Source of the DNA: Mesorhabditis belari
Taxonomy: Eukaryota; Nematoda; Chromadorea; Rhabditida; Rhabditidae
Direction of reading: 5' to 3'
Assembly (NCBI GenBank): GCA_958450365.1
Contig: CAUEEP010000897.1
Location: 274,501 to 338,500 of the forward strand
Length of the DNA: 64,000 nt
A model generated the notes under the pieces. The model was not told the origin of the DNA, did no database searches, and saw only the letters and a program-made list of their open reading frames with translations. The translations under genes and the position numbers were made by a program. This document shows positions 44,655 to 56,571 of the stretch, piece by piece (position 1 is the first letter of the stretch; the number at the start of each line of letters is the position of its first letter).

Positions 44655-47600
44655 ATGCTGGTGGAGGTGTTGATAAATGGATACACTGGACAGAATTTCT
44701 CAACAGATTTCATCCCGGCTCAAGGAGGCGATTACATTAGAGAACTTTCATTTGGCGTTATCACAATTGCTTTCACTCTCGTCACTTTCGTTCTCTATGC
44801 GGTCGTTTTAAAAGTGAGTGGATTGAGGAAAATCATAAAGCGTTAAACAGTTTCTCATTGTAAAGACTTTAAGAGGGTTTAGAGAGGCAAGTGTTACGGT
44901 AAATAGTTATTTTGAGCGATAGATAAGCTATAGATCCAGTAGTAACAGTAGTATTTAACATAGTAACATTTATCATAGTCCTTTGCAACATTTATGTATC
45001 ATAGAATACTCAGAAATAGTCGCTTTTGAAGCCTTTTCATCTACAAATCTATTTTGATCATGTTTCGAACTAATAACTAATAGAAATCTTGTCATTTTCT
45101 TGCTTTTTTGTCACTAAATCAATAAAGATTACCTCCTTATCTTTATCAAAGAAAATAAGCACAGTATAAGCAAGTATATAAGCACGAGAACCATAAAAAC
45201 ATGGTTTTCGGATATTTGATACGCTCTCCAGCCCTTTTTCCATTAGCTAAACTTTGAGCTCAAACATCTTGACTTTGGGTTGTCGAATTGAAATCTTCTT
45301 GATAGCATTAGATGCGCCAAGACTTTCTCTGTCGATTGGTACAAAAACTATTGAAATTGGACAGCCGAAAGCCAAGATATTTGAGCTCAAAGTTGGATTG
45401 CCAAAAGGGACAGGGCGCGTATAAAAGGAATTAGCAATCTAGCTTTGAGCTCAAATATATTGGCTTTCGGATGTCCAATTTAAATAGTTTTTTATATCAA
45501 TCGACAGAGAAAGACTTGGCGCATCTAATAATACCAATAATATTTAAATTCGACAACCCAAAGCCAGGATGTTTGAGCTCAAAGTTCAGCTAATGGCAAA
45601 GGGGGCGAGGCAAATGTCCCACAAGCTAAAAACATCCCATTTATCAAAGTTTCTCAAAGTTTTTACCAAAACGATCAAGAAAACAGCTCCGCATTTTCAG
45701 ATAATCTACAATGAGCGGGATTTCAAACAGAATCACTCGCAGCGAATCATGTTCCATTTGGGAATCGCCGACTCATTTCAATTGCTGATTCACGCGTCAA
45801 CGGGTGTATATCTCATCGCTCAATATGAAAGTTATGGATGGCTCGAGAAAGTGAGAAAGAAACGTACAAAGTTTAAAGCTGTATGTTCGGTAATACTTGT
45901 TGATAACTAAATCTACTGTAAATGTAGTTTAAAGCTCATTGTTTTATCTTCTACACATTCTCCGGGGTTTTATATTCAGTCCAAACTAGACGCCAGCTTG
46001 AAAAGCCGAAGCTGGAGTCGATCCCACACGGCTTTATGATAAACGTCTATGAAAACGCTAACCACTAGAGCAAGGGACTGTGCGATTAGCCTAAAAGTGT
46101 GATTGATGACTGCAGTCAACAAGAAGCAGTCAGCAAGAAGCAGTCAGCAAGAAGCACTGATGACTGCAGTCAGCACAGTGCTGCAGTCAGTTGCTGATAA
46201 AGGAAATGGTGACTTTAGTGCACCGGACAGGGTGGATTTTATCGCTTTAAGCTCAAAGTATACTAAAATGCTAGCATTCAAAGATCAAATTGGATTTGAT
46301 AGCCATTATGATTAAACGATTCAGCAAACGTTATTGCTGAATCATTTAATTAGTGCACCGAAAAGGGTTTCAGTGTTTTTCAGTGCGTTTCCGTTTTTAA
46401 GCAAGTGCATTGTGGGCAGTGTGCTTTATGTAAAGTACTTTATGCTCAGCACTTGTAAACGTACCCTTTCCCGTGCACTTAACAACTTCAGATCCAAGGC
46501 GCAATCATGAATGGAATGTGGTGTACGAGTCTCGTGCACACGGCTCTTCTCGCCATCAACCGTGCCGTTTTCATCGTTTTCTTTCAAAGTTATCGTCGAA
46601 TTTTCAAAGAACCCGTTTTCTATGTGAGTTTTTAAATGAATCATCTACAGGGTGCGCCAAAAATTCCCGTACTTGTATTTTCTGCATTTTTGGTAATTTT
46701 AGATAAAAGATCCGATTTTAAAAGTAAGAAATTCGAATTCCTCACAAAAAACTGATTTATTGGGTTGATGCATAATTATCCGGACTTCTTTTATAAATGA
46801 TTTTATTTAACAAAAAATAACATAAATAGTTAGAAAAATATGTTTAATTGATTATTCTGGAGCATATTCACCGCCTACATCAATAACTGATTGCCATTTG
46901 CTTGGAAGACGATCGATTCCACGAGCGAAGAATAAACGATCTTTGGAGGCAATCCACGCTTTAACATCGTCTATCAAGTCATCCAAATCGTTGTAGATCT
47001 TATTTGTTTGCCAATTTTTGAGCGATCGATTGACGTGGTAGTCCGTTGGGGCTTCTCCAGTTCTTTGAGATCGCGAAACGACTCTGCGGCAGACCATCCC
47101 TTTTCGAAGTGGTAGAGCATGATATGGCGAAGATGGATATGATTGTCGACACGCATTTTGTTCACTAAAGAATAACGAATATTTAAAAAAAAGAAATAGA
47201 CAAAAAGCTTTCAAAACAAAAAAGATACAAGCACGCAAAAAGAAGTCCGGATAATTATGCATCAACCCAATAGAAAGCGTTTCTGGTTAATTTATAAGTG
47301 CAACGCTATTTAAGACAATTGATTGAGAAGCGGGCCCGCTCAGGGGCTCTTTGGTCGCACAGTTACAGGGCACAGTTACAGGGCACAGTTACAGGGCACA
47401 GCTACAGGGCACAGTTACAGTTATTTCCTTTGATGGAAATTTGTATGGGAAAACCAAGTTCTAACCTGACTTCTGACTCGGTCGTTGACCAAAACTTTAT
47501 ACACCCAATATAAAAAATGTCACAAAAAATGTCCATAAAAGTTACAGGCCTGAAGCTCCAAAAAAATGTGCGACCAAAGCGCCTGTACCAGAGCGCCTGT

Positions 47601-50600
47601 GCCCTGTAACTGTGCCCTGTAACTGTGCCCTGTAACTGTGCCCTGTAACTGTGCCCTGTAACTGTGCCCTGTAACTGTGCCCTGTAACTGTGCCCTGTAA
47701 CTGTGCCCTGTAACTGTGCCCTGTAACTGTGCCCTGTAACTGTGCCCTGTAACTGTGCCCTGTAACTGTGCCCTGTAACTGTGCGACCAAAGCACCCCTG
47801 AGCCGTCCCTCTTCTCAATCACTTGTCTTAAATAGTGTTGCACTTATAAATTAACCAGAAACGTTTTCTAAATCAGTTTTTCGTGAGGAATTCGAATTTC
47901 TTACTTTTAAAATCGTATCTTTTATCTCAAATTACCAAAAATGCAGAAAATACAAGTACGGGAACTTTTGGCGCACCCTGTATTCTTTCCTAAGGCTATT
48001 CTTTCCTAAGGCTATTCTTTCTAAATCTATTCACTTTCAGATATGCATGACAATTTGTTGGTCATTTTTCCTTATCGTCACCATTGTTGATTTGACTGAT
48101 TTCAGTCTCATGGTTTACGTCTTACCCACTTACACTTTTCAGTATTTGGTGAGTGGAGTAAAGTGCTTTAAAGCCTCGATCGGATACCGTAATCCTAGTC
48201 TAGACAGTCGATCTTACAGTAAACCAAGAGTTGCCTTTGGCTCCCTATCAAAATAACCACAAATTTAACGCAAAGTTACGCAATTTAACGCAATTTAACA
48301 CAGTTTAACGCGTTGGTGCCCAAGTCTTTGCAATTTTTTGCGAAACATTATTTAAAAACAATGCCGCCAGCAATAAAATTTCTTTTTAAACTATTAAAAA
48401 GCTTGATTGTTTCTCTGCAAAATGGCTTTTTGGAAATTCTCGAAAGTCGTTGTTTTTGAAGATTTTCAAATGCACAAAGGCAAGCACCCAAAACCTCTCC
48501 CAATGCTGAAGCCTTAATTTCAACACTTTCTTCAATACAAACCTATTTTGGTGAAAAAGTAAAAAAGATAGAGCTTATTTCATTACATAAGTCTGTAAAA
48601 TTTGAAAACGATTCGTCTAGCAATTTTCTTTAAAACAGCAATTGAAAATTTTAGTTAAAAAATTTTAGAAAAAAAAATTTTTACCGAGTTGAGACGAGCT
48701 TTCGGCTTTCTCTAAAAAAGCCGTTTTGTAGAGAAATGATAGACCAAAAGCTATCAAAAGATCTTTTTAATATTAGGTTGATGCAAAAGTCTTTTTCATT
48801 TTTTTCGTACTTCTGTTAAAAAGTAACGAATTCACGAATTAATCTATAGTTTGCTCTATAAAAAAAGTGTTTTTTTGTTCAATTTGCATCTTTTTAAATG
48901 AATTTCGGTTCACTTTCAAAAATACCGACTGGGGCTACCAGTGGTGAATTTATCGCATACACGAAATATATCAATCACAATACAACGACACACACAATAC
49001 TAGGCTATATCTTAACTTAACCCACGTCATGACAGACGGCTCCTTAACCCTAAGCTCAATGGGGAACTAAATAGCTTTTTTGGTGGTGAAGGGAAGATGA
49101 CGATGAAGGAGTGGCTTGTCACTTTAAAGAACTGGGGCCACAACCACCAGACTGCCCTCCAGAAAACCTCTCAACCCGAAGGGAAAGGAAATCCGAAGGG
49201 GGTGACCATGTCGCATGTGGGGTTCGAACCCTCGACCTTCCGATTAAGATAAAAGACACTTAACCAGTCAGCCACACGTGCTCTTTCAAGCAAATTCGAG
49301 AGTGAAAAACGCCTTTTTCGTAAAAATCTATAAAAAACTCTACGGAAAAATTGGCTGAATGAATTTCTCTGAAATTTTGGCGAAATATCAAACGTTTTTT
49401 TTCTCTATCTTTTATCTATTGACACGAAGATAGGTTTTCTTTAGCTAAGGTGTCTAAACCGCATCATCGAGTTAGCCCTTTTTGACTACCCGACTTCATA
49501 CTCTCAAGAAAATCCAGGCATTCAATATTTTTAAACCCGTTTTAATGTTATTTTGCAGAAAAATAATTGCTTTTTCTAATGAAATCAACCGTAGTTTAAT
49601 TCGTGCATTTGTTGGCTTGAAACGGCAGACGAAAAGGAACGAAAAGACTTATGCATCAACCTAATAGTTTCGGTTGCAACAGATTTGGTAAAGGTTTCTT
49701 TTTGGAACCTTTACTTTGGAAATTTACTTTGAACATTTGGTAAAGGAAACAAAAAAAATTTGCAAAGACTTATGCATCAACTTGTGCAACGTGAGGATTG
49801 AGTGAAAGTGATAGGAAGAAAGTGAAACATCGTGAAAGGTAGAGCGCGTTCCTCGCGAGTAAGTAATTACTCGAGTAAAATCTGCATGAGTACTTTTTAC
49901 TCGATTAATCGACGTTTTTCATCGAGCAACTACGAGTAATCCTCTTTACACATCGAGTAAATTGAATATCTTTACATCCATTTCTGAACAAATCTTAATC
50001 CAATCAACGCATTGTGCAACAGAAAGACGAAAAATAGTCTTAGAACTTTTGTTGCCAACGAAATTAAGCTTACAAAGCTAAACAAGTTCAAATTTCGATC
50101 TGGATTTTAGCTGAAATTTGAAATTTGGAGCTTCTTTCGTAAAGTGTGTGGGAACTTTTCGATCATCCTCTACAATTTTCGTTTCTCATATCATCACATA
50201 GCATCATCGTTTAACCTTTGTTCAGGCCGAATACCCGTGGGGAGGCACAGTGCGCGAGTTCAGCAATCAGCTCATCCTGTACTCTGTTCTTCTCGCCGCC
50301 ATCTCATACATCGTCATTTTCGTCTACGTTTTCACGCATACAGCGCCTTCGAAACGGGAACTTTTGCTCACGATACAGGTTCGAAATTCGAAATATTGCA
50401 ATCACTTGAAGAAAATTTGCCCACCTTTCACTCGGGGCATGCGCTCTAAAGCGTGACTCGACTACCGTAACCCGGCATTCATTTAGTAAAGGTTACAGTA
50501 ACCCAAGTCACGATTTAGAGCGCTAATACCATGGCTTCTGCTTCAAGCTTCAAGCCAACGAAAAGAGTGTAAAAGTCGCCTCAAAAAGCCCACACTTTCC

Positions 50601-51315
50601 CCATTTCTTCAGGTTTTCTTCATTTGCTCATATAGCGTTTTCGGCTACTGTATCTGGACGTATTGCCCGGTTGTGGACAGTCCAACCGCGTACTTTGCGT
50701 GCAATTTCATTTGGGTTCTTTGGAATGGCATCAATCCATACATTATGGTTTTATTCAATCGGTGAGTGAGCGCAAAAGTTCGAATAAATTCATAAATTCG
50801 AAATTTCAGAAAGATTCGTGAGGTGTTGACGAGCCATCGCTTCATTCAAATCATCACCGGGTGAGCGGTTGTTTCTTTGTTTGAGCTCAAAAATCTTAAC
50901 CGTCTAAGTTCTTGTCCAGTTCAAACATTTCGATGTCTAGTTCTAACTCATCCGCTATGTTTCCACGGTGATTGAATTGTGATGTTATTTTGTCGACGTC
51001 CTTTGTCCATGGAATTGACAGATCGCAAAAAGTATCGGTAGATAAAAGGCCAAATAGAATCAATTTCTAACAAGATGTTCACTAACTCCTCGACATAGTT
51101 TAGTCTGGAAAGCGGCAAAACTCGCAATCCAATTGCTGAAAGAGAATTCTATCCGACAAGCCTTACTAACAATACACTTTAGTGACGCGAAATCACTCGC
51201 TTCAAACGTAAGCGTGATACCGCGTGCACGAGCGTCAAGCTTTAATCAAGTGACGGTGATCTCGAATCTCGCAAAGAACCCCGCTATCCGACCGGCTTCT
51301 ACTCCGCCAAGGTGA
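44655..51315 (+). CDS. Serpentine chemoreceptor, SRT family
   Basis: Eight exons: 44655-44813, 45701-45850, 46492-46623, 48041-48148, 50226-50378, 50613-50761, 50810-50860, 51183-51315; phases agree and give 344 aa. SRT receptors are nematode-specific seven-pass G-protein-coupled receptors, mostly of chemosensory neurons. TM1 is in exon 1 (SFGVITIAFTLVTFVLYAVV). The exon 2 segment RIMFHLGIADSFQLLIHAST is typical of the family. The motif LLAINRAVFIVFF, at the DRY position after TM3, is in exon 3. TM7 has NGINPYIMVLFNRK, followed by a Ser/Arg-rich tail. The start is 4 bases after a TATTTCAG acceptor. AATAAA at 51319-51324 directly follows the stop. Introns 1, 3 and 4 are filled with palindromic or mariner-type elements. 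It converges with the eIF4E gene, whose coding end is 158 bp away on the opposite strand. The ligand is unknown. Confidence 0.85.
45223..45613. mobile_element. Palindromic element in SRT intron 1
   Basis: TTTTCCATTAGCTAAACTTTG and its inverse near 45585-45605. The arms share TTGGTACAAAAACTATT-type and GAGCTCAAA segments around a centre at about 45415. Confidence 0.85.
46006..46080 (-). pseudogene. tRNA-like sequence in SRT intron 2
   Basis: Minus strand: A box TGCTCTAGTGGTTAGCG and B-box-like GGGATCGACTCC, then TTTT. The anticodon arm is irregular. A GCAGTCAGCAAGAA tandem repeat lies just beyond at 46110-46190. Confidence 0.45.
46760..47270 (-). mobile_element. Deleted mariner copy nested in the palindrome
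   Basis: Terminal repeats TTGGGTTGATGCATAATTAT and inverse, with TA on both sides. 511 bp, keeping an N-terminal helix-turn-helix fragment (HIMLYHFEKGWSAAESFRDL) and a C-terminal fragment (RLPSKWQSVIDVGGEYAPE) of the transposase; the catalytic centre is deleted. The intact right arm of the host element shows the empty site as one TA. Confidence 0.93.
47596..47782. repeat. 13-bp minisatellite CCCTGTAACTGTG
   Basis: About 15 copies in the right arm. The inverse form, about 5 copies, is in the left arm at 47344-47418. Confidence 0.96.
48773..49664. mobile_element. Non-autonomous mariner-type element in SRT intron 4
   Basis: Ends TTAGGTTGATGCAAAAGTC and GACTTATGCATCAACCTAA, flanked by TA on both sides. 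892 bp with no transposase domain recognised; it contains a tRNA-like sequence. Confidence 0.82.
49213..49281 (-). pseudogene. tRNA-like sequence inside a mariner-type element
   Basis: Minus strand: acceptor GCACGTG pairs 6 of 7 with CACATGC. A box TGGCTGACTGGTTAAGTG and T arm GAGGGTTCGAACCCC are good. The anticodon arm (GTCTTTTATCTTAATC) is poorly paired. Confidence 0.6.
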
Positions 51316-51318
51316 ATC

Positions 51319-51324
51319 AATAAA
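51319..51324 (+). promoter_or_regulatory. Poly(A) signal of the SRT gene
   Basis: AATAAA begins 4 bases after the stop codon, implying a very short 3' UTR. Confidence 0.65.
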
Positions 51325-51473
51325 GATTTTCGAATTTTTTCTCACCCCAAAACTTTTCACAAAAACATTTTATCGGTAAAGTTCTATACAAAAACAAACA
51401 ACATTGGTAAAAGATAACAAACAAAGCACAATCGAATAAGGGTTTAACAAACAATCATTCCTTTCGGCTATTC

Positions 51474-53153
51474 TTATCCTTTTGTTTCAACGGTTGCTGC
51501 AGTTGGCTGTGGTTTGTGCTGATCGTTGTTGTGCTTGAAGACGATAGATTCTCCCTAAATAAAAACAATGAAAAATTAATTTAGAATGGTTAACTTTTTG
51601 CTTGCAATTAGCCTCAAATTGTTTACCAATGCCAACACTCAGTAAACAAAAGATTGCAATGTGTTATAGACAAACTATTCATTTGGGTCTCGACTTAAAG
51701 CTCCATTTCTTATTTTTTTATGAAAATATCATACCTGAATTGTTATCCGAGGCTTAACAATCGATGACGCCCTTTTGCTAGCATCTTTGTGCACTTCGTA
51801 TTTGATAATTTCCTCGTCGGGCACATTCATCTTAGCTTTGAAAATTTTGCCAATTTGACTGTTCACCGAATCCTGAGAAGCATCATGTGTCCATAGTGAT
51901 ATCTGAAAACAAAAGAGATTGCGCTTAAATAATAAATATCCAACCTTGTCACCCTTGTTGCGTACATTCAAAACCGCCCCACAGATGTGGTCTCCATAGT
52001 CGCCAAATTGCTCGCCAACAATCGCCATCAGAAGCTCGAGCCAGTAATCGTCGAGGAATTGTTTCCTGAAAAAAAAACTCCATTAACGAATATATGAATA
52101 TTTTGAATCTGAAGCCATATAGCATCTTTTCAGCGAGTTTTCACCCGCCTTTACACAAACACAAAAACCCAGAGTTCATAAAACTTGATTGAACTAAACT
52201 AGTAAACGTAGGAGCCCAATATACCTTTTATGCTTATCGACAACCATTAACCATCGACCTCCATCAACGTTTTGCTTATCCTCCCACATTGGACGAATAC
52301 CCTGAATATAACTTTAACCAAAGCAAACCGAAAGTATAGTACCTCTTTAAAAAGATAGTAGTCAGAGCCCCAATTGAGTGATGATGGCGCGGCAATGTTG
52401 TTGAACAGCGACCAAAAATCTTCAACTGAGTCGAACGCGATCACTTGCTGCAGACAATCTTCCCAATCGCGATTTCTGTCTGCCTAAATTCAACAAAAGT
52501 TGTAAATACATTATATGCGACATAATATATGCAAACTATATAAAGAGACGTTGCACACACAAAACTAATCCTACGACATAAAGTGTGTGGTTTATAAAAC
52601 TAGCATTAACTTCATTTGTTTAACTAAACTGAACTGTTTAACTGAACCGTTCACTACGTGCTAAGGAGCTTCGTGAGCTAGTCACTCTGACAATAATTTC
52701 CTAGTTTAACATTAATCATTTAATCTTTGATCGTTATAATTTCATAATCTTTCGAGAATTTCTGAATTCTACTTGAAAAGTTATTCTTGCGTATTCATGG
52801 TATCCATGCATGCGTAAAAAAATAATAAATTGAGCTTTAAGTCGAAACCCAAATTAATAGTTTTTCTGTAACACATAGTAATCTTCTGTTTACAGAGTGT
52901 TGGCATTCTTGACAAGAAATTACGCTTATTACTTTGCGCTTGACAACCACCACAACAGCCCTCCAGCGCTCCATTTTCCACAAACAGCACACAAACTAAC
53001 CTTCAGAAACCATAGTACCCAGCGACGTTGCAATTGATGACGAACAGGCAGCAGGGGCGGAGCGATGCCGGTCGTTGAATGGTTGCCGTCTTCCGTCAGT
53101 TTCCTCTCTGTTTTCTCGATTGCCATCACCTCCGATGACACTTCGCTGGACAT
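51474..53153 (-). CDS. ife-3: Cap-binding translation initiation factor eIF4E (IFE-3-like)
   Basis: Six exons (minus): 53001-53153, 52343-52483, 52225-52301, 51945-52065, 51735-51902, 51474-51554; 246 aa, all phases agree. eIF4E binds the m7G cap and eIF4G to recruit mRNA to ribosomes. Cap-stacking tryptophans W58 (RDWEDC) and W104 with E105 (RPMWED) match human W56, W102 and E103. R159, K164 (VRNKGDK) and W168 (SLW) match R157, K162 and W166. The VEDFWSLF helix and WLELLMAIVGEQF eIF4G-binding region are intact. The sequence resembles worm IFE-3 more than IFE-2 or IFE-4, from memory. The start is 5 bases after a TTTTATTTTAG acceptor, so trans-splicing is likely. The short C-terminal exon (QHKPQPTAATVETKG) is lineage-variable. 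Confidence 0.96.
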
Positions 53154-53556
53154 CAGGTCTAAAATAAAAATTAAAGTGTGTCTGAGTCAAAAACAAGAAA
53201 CGAGAAAAACAAAGACGACATAATATATGCCTGTGATCGTGAACCTCAATCGCTAAAATCAAAGATTTTGTCTTACCAATGATACGAGTTACAAGCCTGA
53301 AAACAAATGAAATGAAAAGAAATTCGCCAAGGCCTAACCATTTTCCCTAACGGGTAATGAATCTTCAGCCGCTCAACTGACTATCTTTTCTTTTCAAATA
53401 GATATTACAATAATCTCCTCGACAACCTTCATAGATTTGTATCAGAAAAAGCGCCAAACCTGCATCAATTTTAAACTTTTCACCGAATATGAATTCCTCC
53501 AATTCTACATTCCTCGCAAAAAAGGACTTCAGGTATCTTCGGCAGCACTCCTTCCT

Positions 53557-53681
53557 ATACATTTCGAGTGTCCCCCTTTTGCCCCCCTAAGTGTCCCCCT
53601 CAAAGTGTCCCCTTTTTGTCCCCCTAAAGTGTCCCCTAAGGACACTTTAGGGGGACAAAAAGGGGACACTCGAAATGTATA
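53557..53681. mobile_element. Imperfect hairpin of C- and G-runs
   Basis: ATACATTTCGAGTGTCCCC is matched by GGGGACACTCGAAATGTAT. The inner arms are GTGTCCCC/GGGGACAC runs. A 125-bp foldback between the MED27-like and eIF4E genes. Confidence 0.85.
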
Positions 53682-53729
53682 CTCCTTCCTCGAATTTCTC
53701 AGCATTTACATTTAATTTCCTTACAACGA

Positions 53730-53735
53730 TTTATT
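53730..53735 (-). promoter_or_regulatory. Poly(A) signal of the MED27-like gene
   Basis: AATAAA on the minus strand, 66 bases past the stop. Confidence 0.6.
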
Positions 53736-53800
53736 TGCAACAAAAGTTAATGCAAATTTTGCACAAAAAAACAAAAAGTGGCAACATGGATTAAACATAC

Positions 53801-56109
53801 TTATAAACATTGTTCATGGCGGTAAATTGTTTTGTTGCCGATGATGTTGACAATCGTAGGCGGGCAGAAGTTTTTCATTACTTTCCTAAAAAGAGCGTTG
53901 AAGACTACTACTGAAGACTAAGAATACTAGAAGAATTATTAAATCATTCATGCTAATCATTATGATTTTAACGATTATAAAACCTGATCTTGTTTTGAAT
54001 TTTAAATCTAATGTATACAACAATAAAACTCACTGGCAACCAGTGCACGTATTGTAAAAAACGTCCCCAAACTTTGCTAATGTATAGTTCATCTTAGCCA
54101 TGTCGTTTGGATTCGTCGAGAAGGATGAATCGGACTAAAAAGTGATTTGATTAGAGTTTACTTCTTTGAAAAAACTCTTGCATCGATACGGCTTTTAAAA
54201 TCCCAATCCGATAATAGTAGCTATATTCTATTTGCAATTGCAGTAGGATAAAATTTTTGAATCAAAAAGCTTGACCTTTTTCACTCATAAGTAGACATGT
54301 GATAATGTTTTTTGTAAAAGCCAAATGTTTAAGTAGCAGATAACTTTAAAAACTAACCAATTTGTTAAGCAGCTCATTTGCACGAATCGTAAGTGATTTG
54401 TAGACGTGGTAGCGACTCTCATAAGTGATATTTAACTTAATGAAGATCAGATTCAAATTACGACGTAACAAGTACCCTGTTTCCCCAGCAGTCGTCATCG
54501 ATTGGCCAATTCTCGTGTCCGCCAATAAAATTTACGTAGTGAAGCTCTCCATCAATCACTAGCATCAAAATGCGCAGTCGAGGGATGAACGATCCACGAA
54601 AGAAAGTGCCACATCGCAACTAAACAATATAATGTCTGAGTGAAGCATTAGTTCATAATAGTTTGGATGTACCATTAAAACGCACTTCTGCAACAGATGT
54701 TGATGGTTGAAAATTTTTCGCCAAATAGCTTATCTGCAAATGGCGCCTCGCTTCAAAAAAATTCGATTGAACCTGAAAATTTAAAAGATTGAACAATATG
54801 TAAAGCTTCAATATAATCCTGTATTGTAGAAAGTAGAGCTTTAACATATTAATCTGAATACAGTTTTGGGCTATTCATTGTTACTACTTAAAAGATTAAA
54901 ACATTAATGTCTAAAGGCTTAAAGGTTCTGTATATCTGATAAAAACTTTAGCAACATCCTTATTCTTATACCTATTGCTTTACTGAAGTTTGTCATCTAG
55001 ACGTTTAGTTGTAGCTATTATAAATAGCTTTCCACCAAATTATAAATACTCACAAGTTGAAAAATCTTCTGGAATCGCTCATGTGCTGCCGATATCACCA
55101 CTTTTGGCCTCAATGGTTGCTTGATGCTTATCGGAGCCTTCTTTTCTGTGACTATTCCCGCTTCGTGCATCTCATTCAACGAAAAGGCGTAAAACATCTA
55201 AAATATCTCGTTAAAAGCCATAGCATAACAAAAAACCAACCAGATTTCTATCATGCCACATTAGTTGCTCAAAGAATTGATTGATTTGCGACTTGTACTC
55301 AGGCTCCTAAAGATAAAATTGAATACATGGATGATGAATTTCTTTTCCTCATGCACAAAAGAATTAATTCGCTTAAGACATGTTGCAAAAAGAAGATACC
55401 TTTGCTGTTATCTTTAGAAGACACCTTGTCAATTCGAGATTACTTCTTCGATCTTGATTTAAAAGATCGATCTAGCAATTTTCAATTAAAAAAGTCAAAC
55501 TACCTAGGTACTTGTGCATCTTACGCTACTAATTTCATATTTAAAATAGCCAACAAGACTTGTGGGATAGTGCCAAAGATTTTTCAACATAATCAATAAC
55601 AAATTCCCCAAACTTACATTCTCCGCAAGTTGCACATTGGTAAAGAAGCTGTTGACGATATCCGTTGGGAAGATGTTCGGCAAATCACTCAATGTCGCTT
55701 GCAATTGGTCGAATTCTTTCGTCAACTTCTTGATGAGTCCTTTTCGATCAACCGTCGCATTTAGTGTCTTCAGGTATCCTGCAGTTTCCATCATTTTCGC
55801 TCGAAACTTTTGCACATGTCGAGCGACTAAAAAACAATAATAGATAAACAAAACAATCTTGTTTTAAACTCAATCTCTAGCATAAATTTTATGCTACCTA
55901 AATGTTTGTTAAGCTCTACATGAATTTTTACGTGTAATTAGCAAATTGCAACTCCATTCAGCATAGGTTTACTTCCCGGACTGACGCTTTATCATTCAAA
56001 TCAATTCCAAAGCAAATCAATTATTTGCTACGAAAAAGCAAAGCAAAAAAACCTTACCGCTCCTCGAAGACACGATCTGCTTTTTGCACTCGTCGGCGGT
56101 TTGCGACAT
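53801..56109 (-). CDS. Second, diverged MED27-like Mediator subunit
   Basis: Nine exons (minus): 56058-56109, 55618-55826, 55241-55306, 55054-55197, 54686-54772, 54476-54619, 54358-54435, 54034-54134, 53801-53885; 321 aa. All eight introns fall at the positions and phases seen in the upstream MED27 gene (exon sizes 52,209,66,144,87,144,78,101,85 against 55,212,78,153,87,153,75,98,88). Family features remain: ESRYHVYKSLTIRANELL aligns with ESQYLIFRKLTIQGNVQL; the C-terminal metal-site pattern is C290xxC293 ... H317xxC320; AKFGDVFYNTCTGCQ and VMKNFCPP match AQCKYC and HMKDFMPP of the other copy. The rest is strongly diverged. The start is 7 bases after a TGTGTTTTAG acceptor. Exons 5 and 7 use less typical splice sites (GAA|GTGCGT; CATTAAG|TTA), chosen because they restore phase. 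Likely a tandem duplicate; whether it enters Mediator is unknown. Confidence 0.82.
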
Positions 56110-56571
56110 CACACAACTAAAACACAAAATTTGTCCAAGATCACCAGAAAGCTAGAAGGTAAAACGAAAATGGAAAGAAAAAAAATAAGATTATTGTTGC
56201 CTGTTCAATATCCGACGGGTAAATGTTAATTGCACAAAATATTCAGCTGAGCAACTAAAGATCTTCAAAAACACGGCACTTAGCGGTGTATTAGGTTACT
56301 AATAATTACTAATAGGTTCACTTAGGTTACTTACCTTGGGATTACTTTGGGCGGACTTTTTGTGGCCAAGGGGGCACCGGGGTGGGGTCGCTTCAAATGT
56401 ATAGTCCGACTCCTTTAAACGCTTTAAAAAAAAAGATTTTCAGTCATTGCATCAAATTGTATTTAAGTAGAGTTCATTAAGTCATTTTACACCAGCACCT
56501 CTACTCCAACCGCTCCACCAACAGTGCCACTAAGTTCGAAGTTTCAAAGTTTCGAAGAAAACAAAAGTTTT

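Larger units (their letters stand above)
46648..47980. mobile_element. TA-flanked palindromic element filling SRT intron 3
   Basis: Ends CAGGGTGCGCCAAAA and TTTTGGCGCACCCTG, flanked by TA. Arms share CAAGTACGGG-type, GAATTCGAA-type and GCAACGCTATTTAAGACAAT-type sequence. Both arms contain a 13-bp array (CAGTTACAGGGCA). The left arm is split by a mariner insertion at 46760-47270. Confidence 0.93.

Noticed and set aside
56340..56420. Exon-like stretch RLKESDYTFEATPPRC between the MED27 genes, which would fuse the two copies
   Set aside because: Splicing from the donor-like GTAAGTGA at the MED27 stop enters it in the wrong phase and hits a stop; the family's C-terminus ends naturally at FAHETCK, and the second copy has its own ATG after an acceptor.
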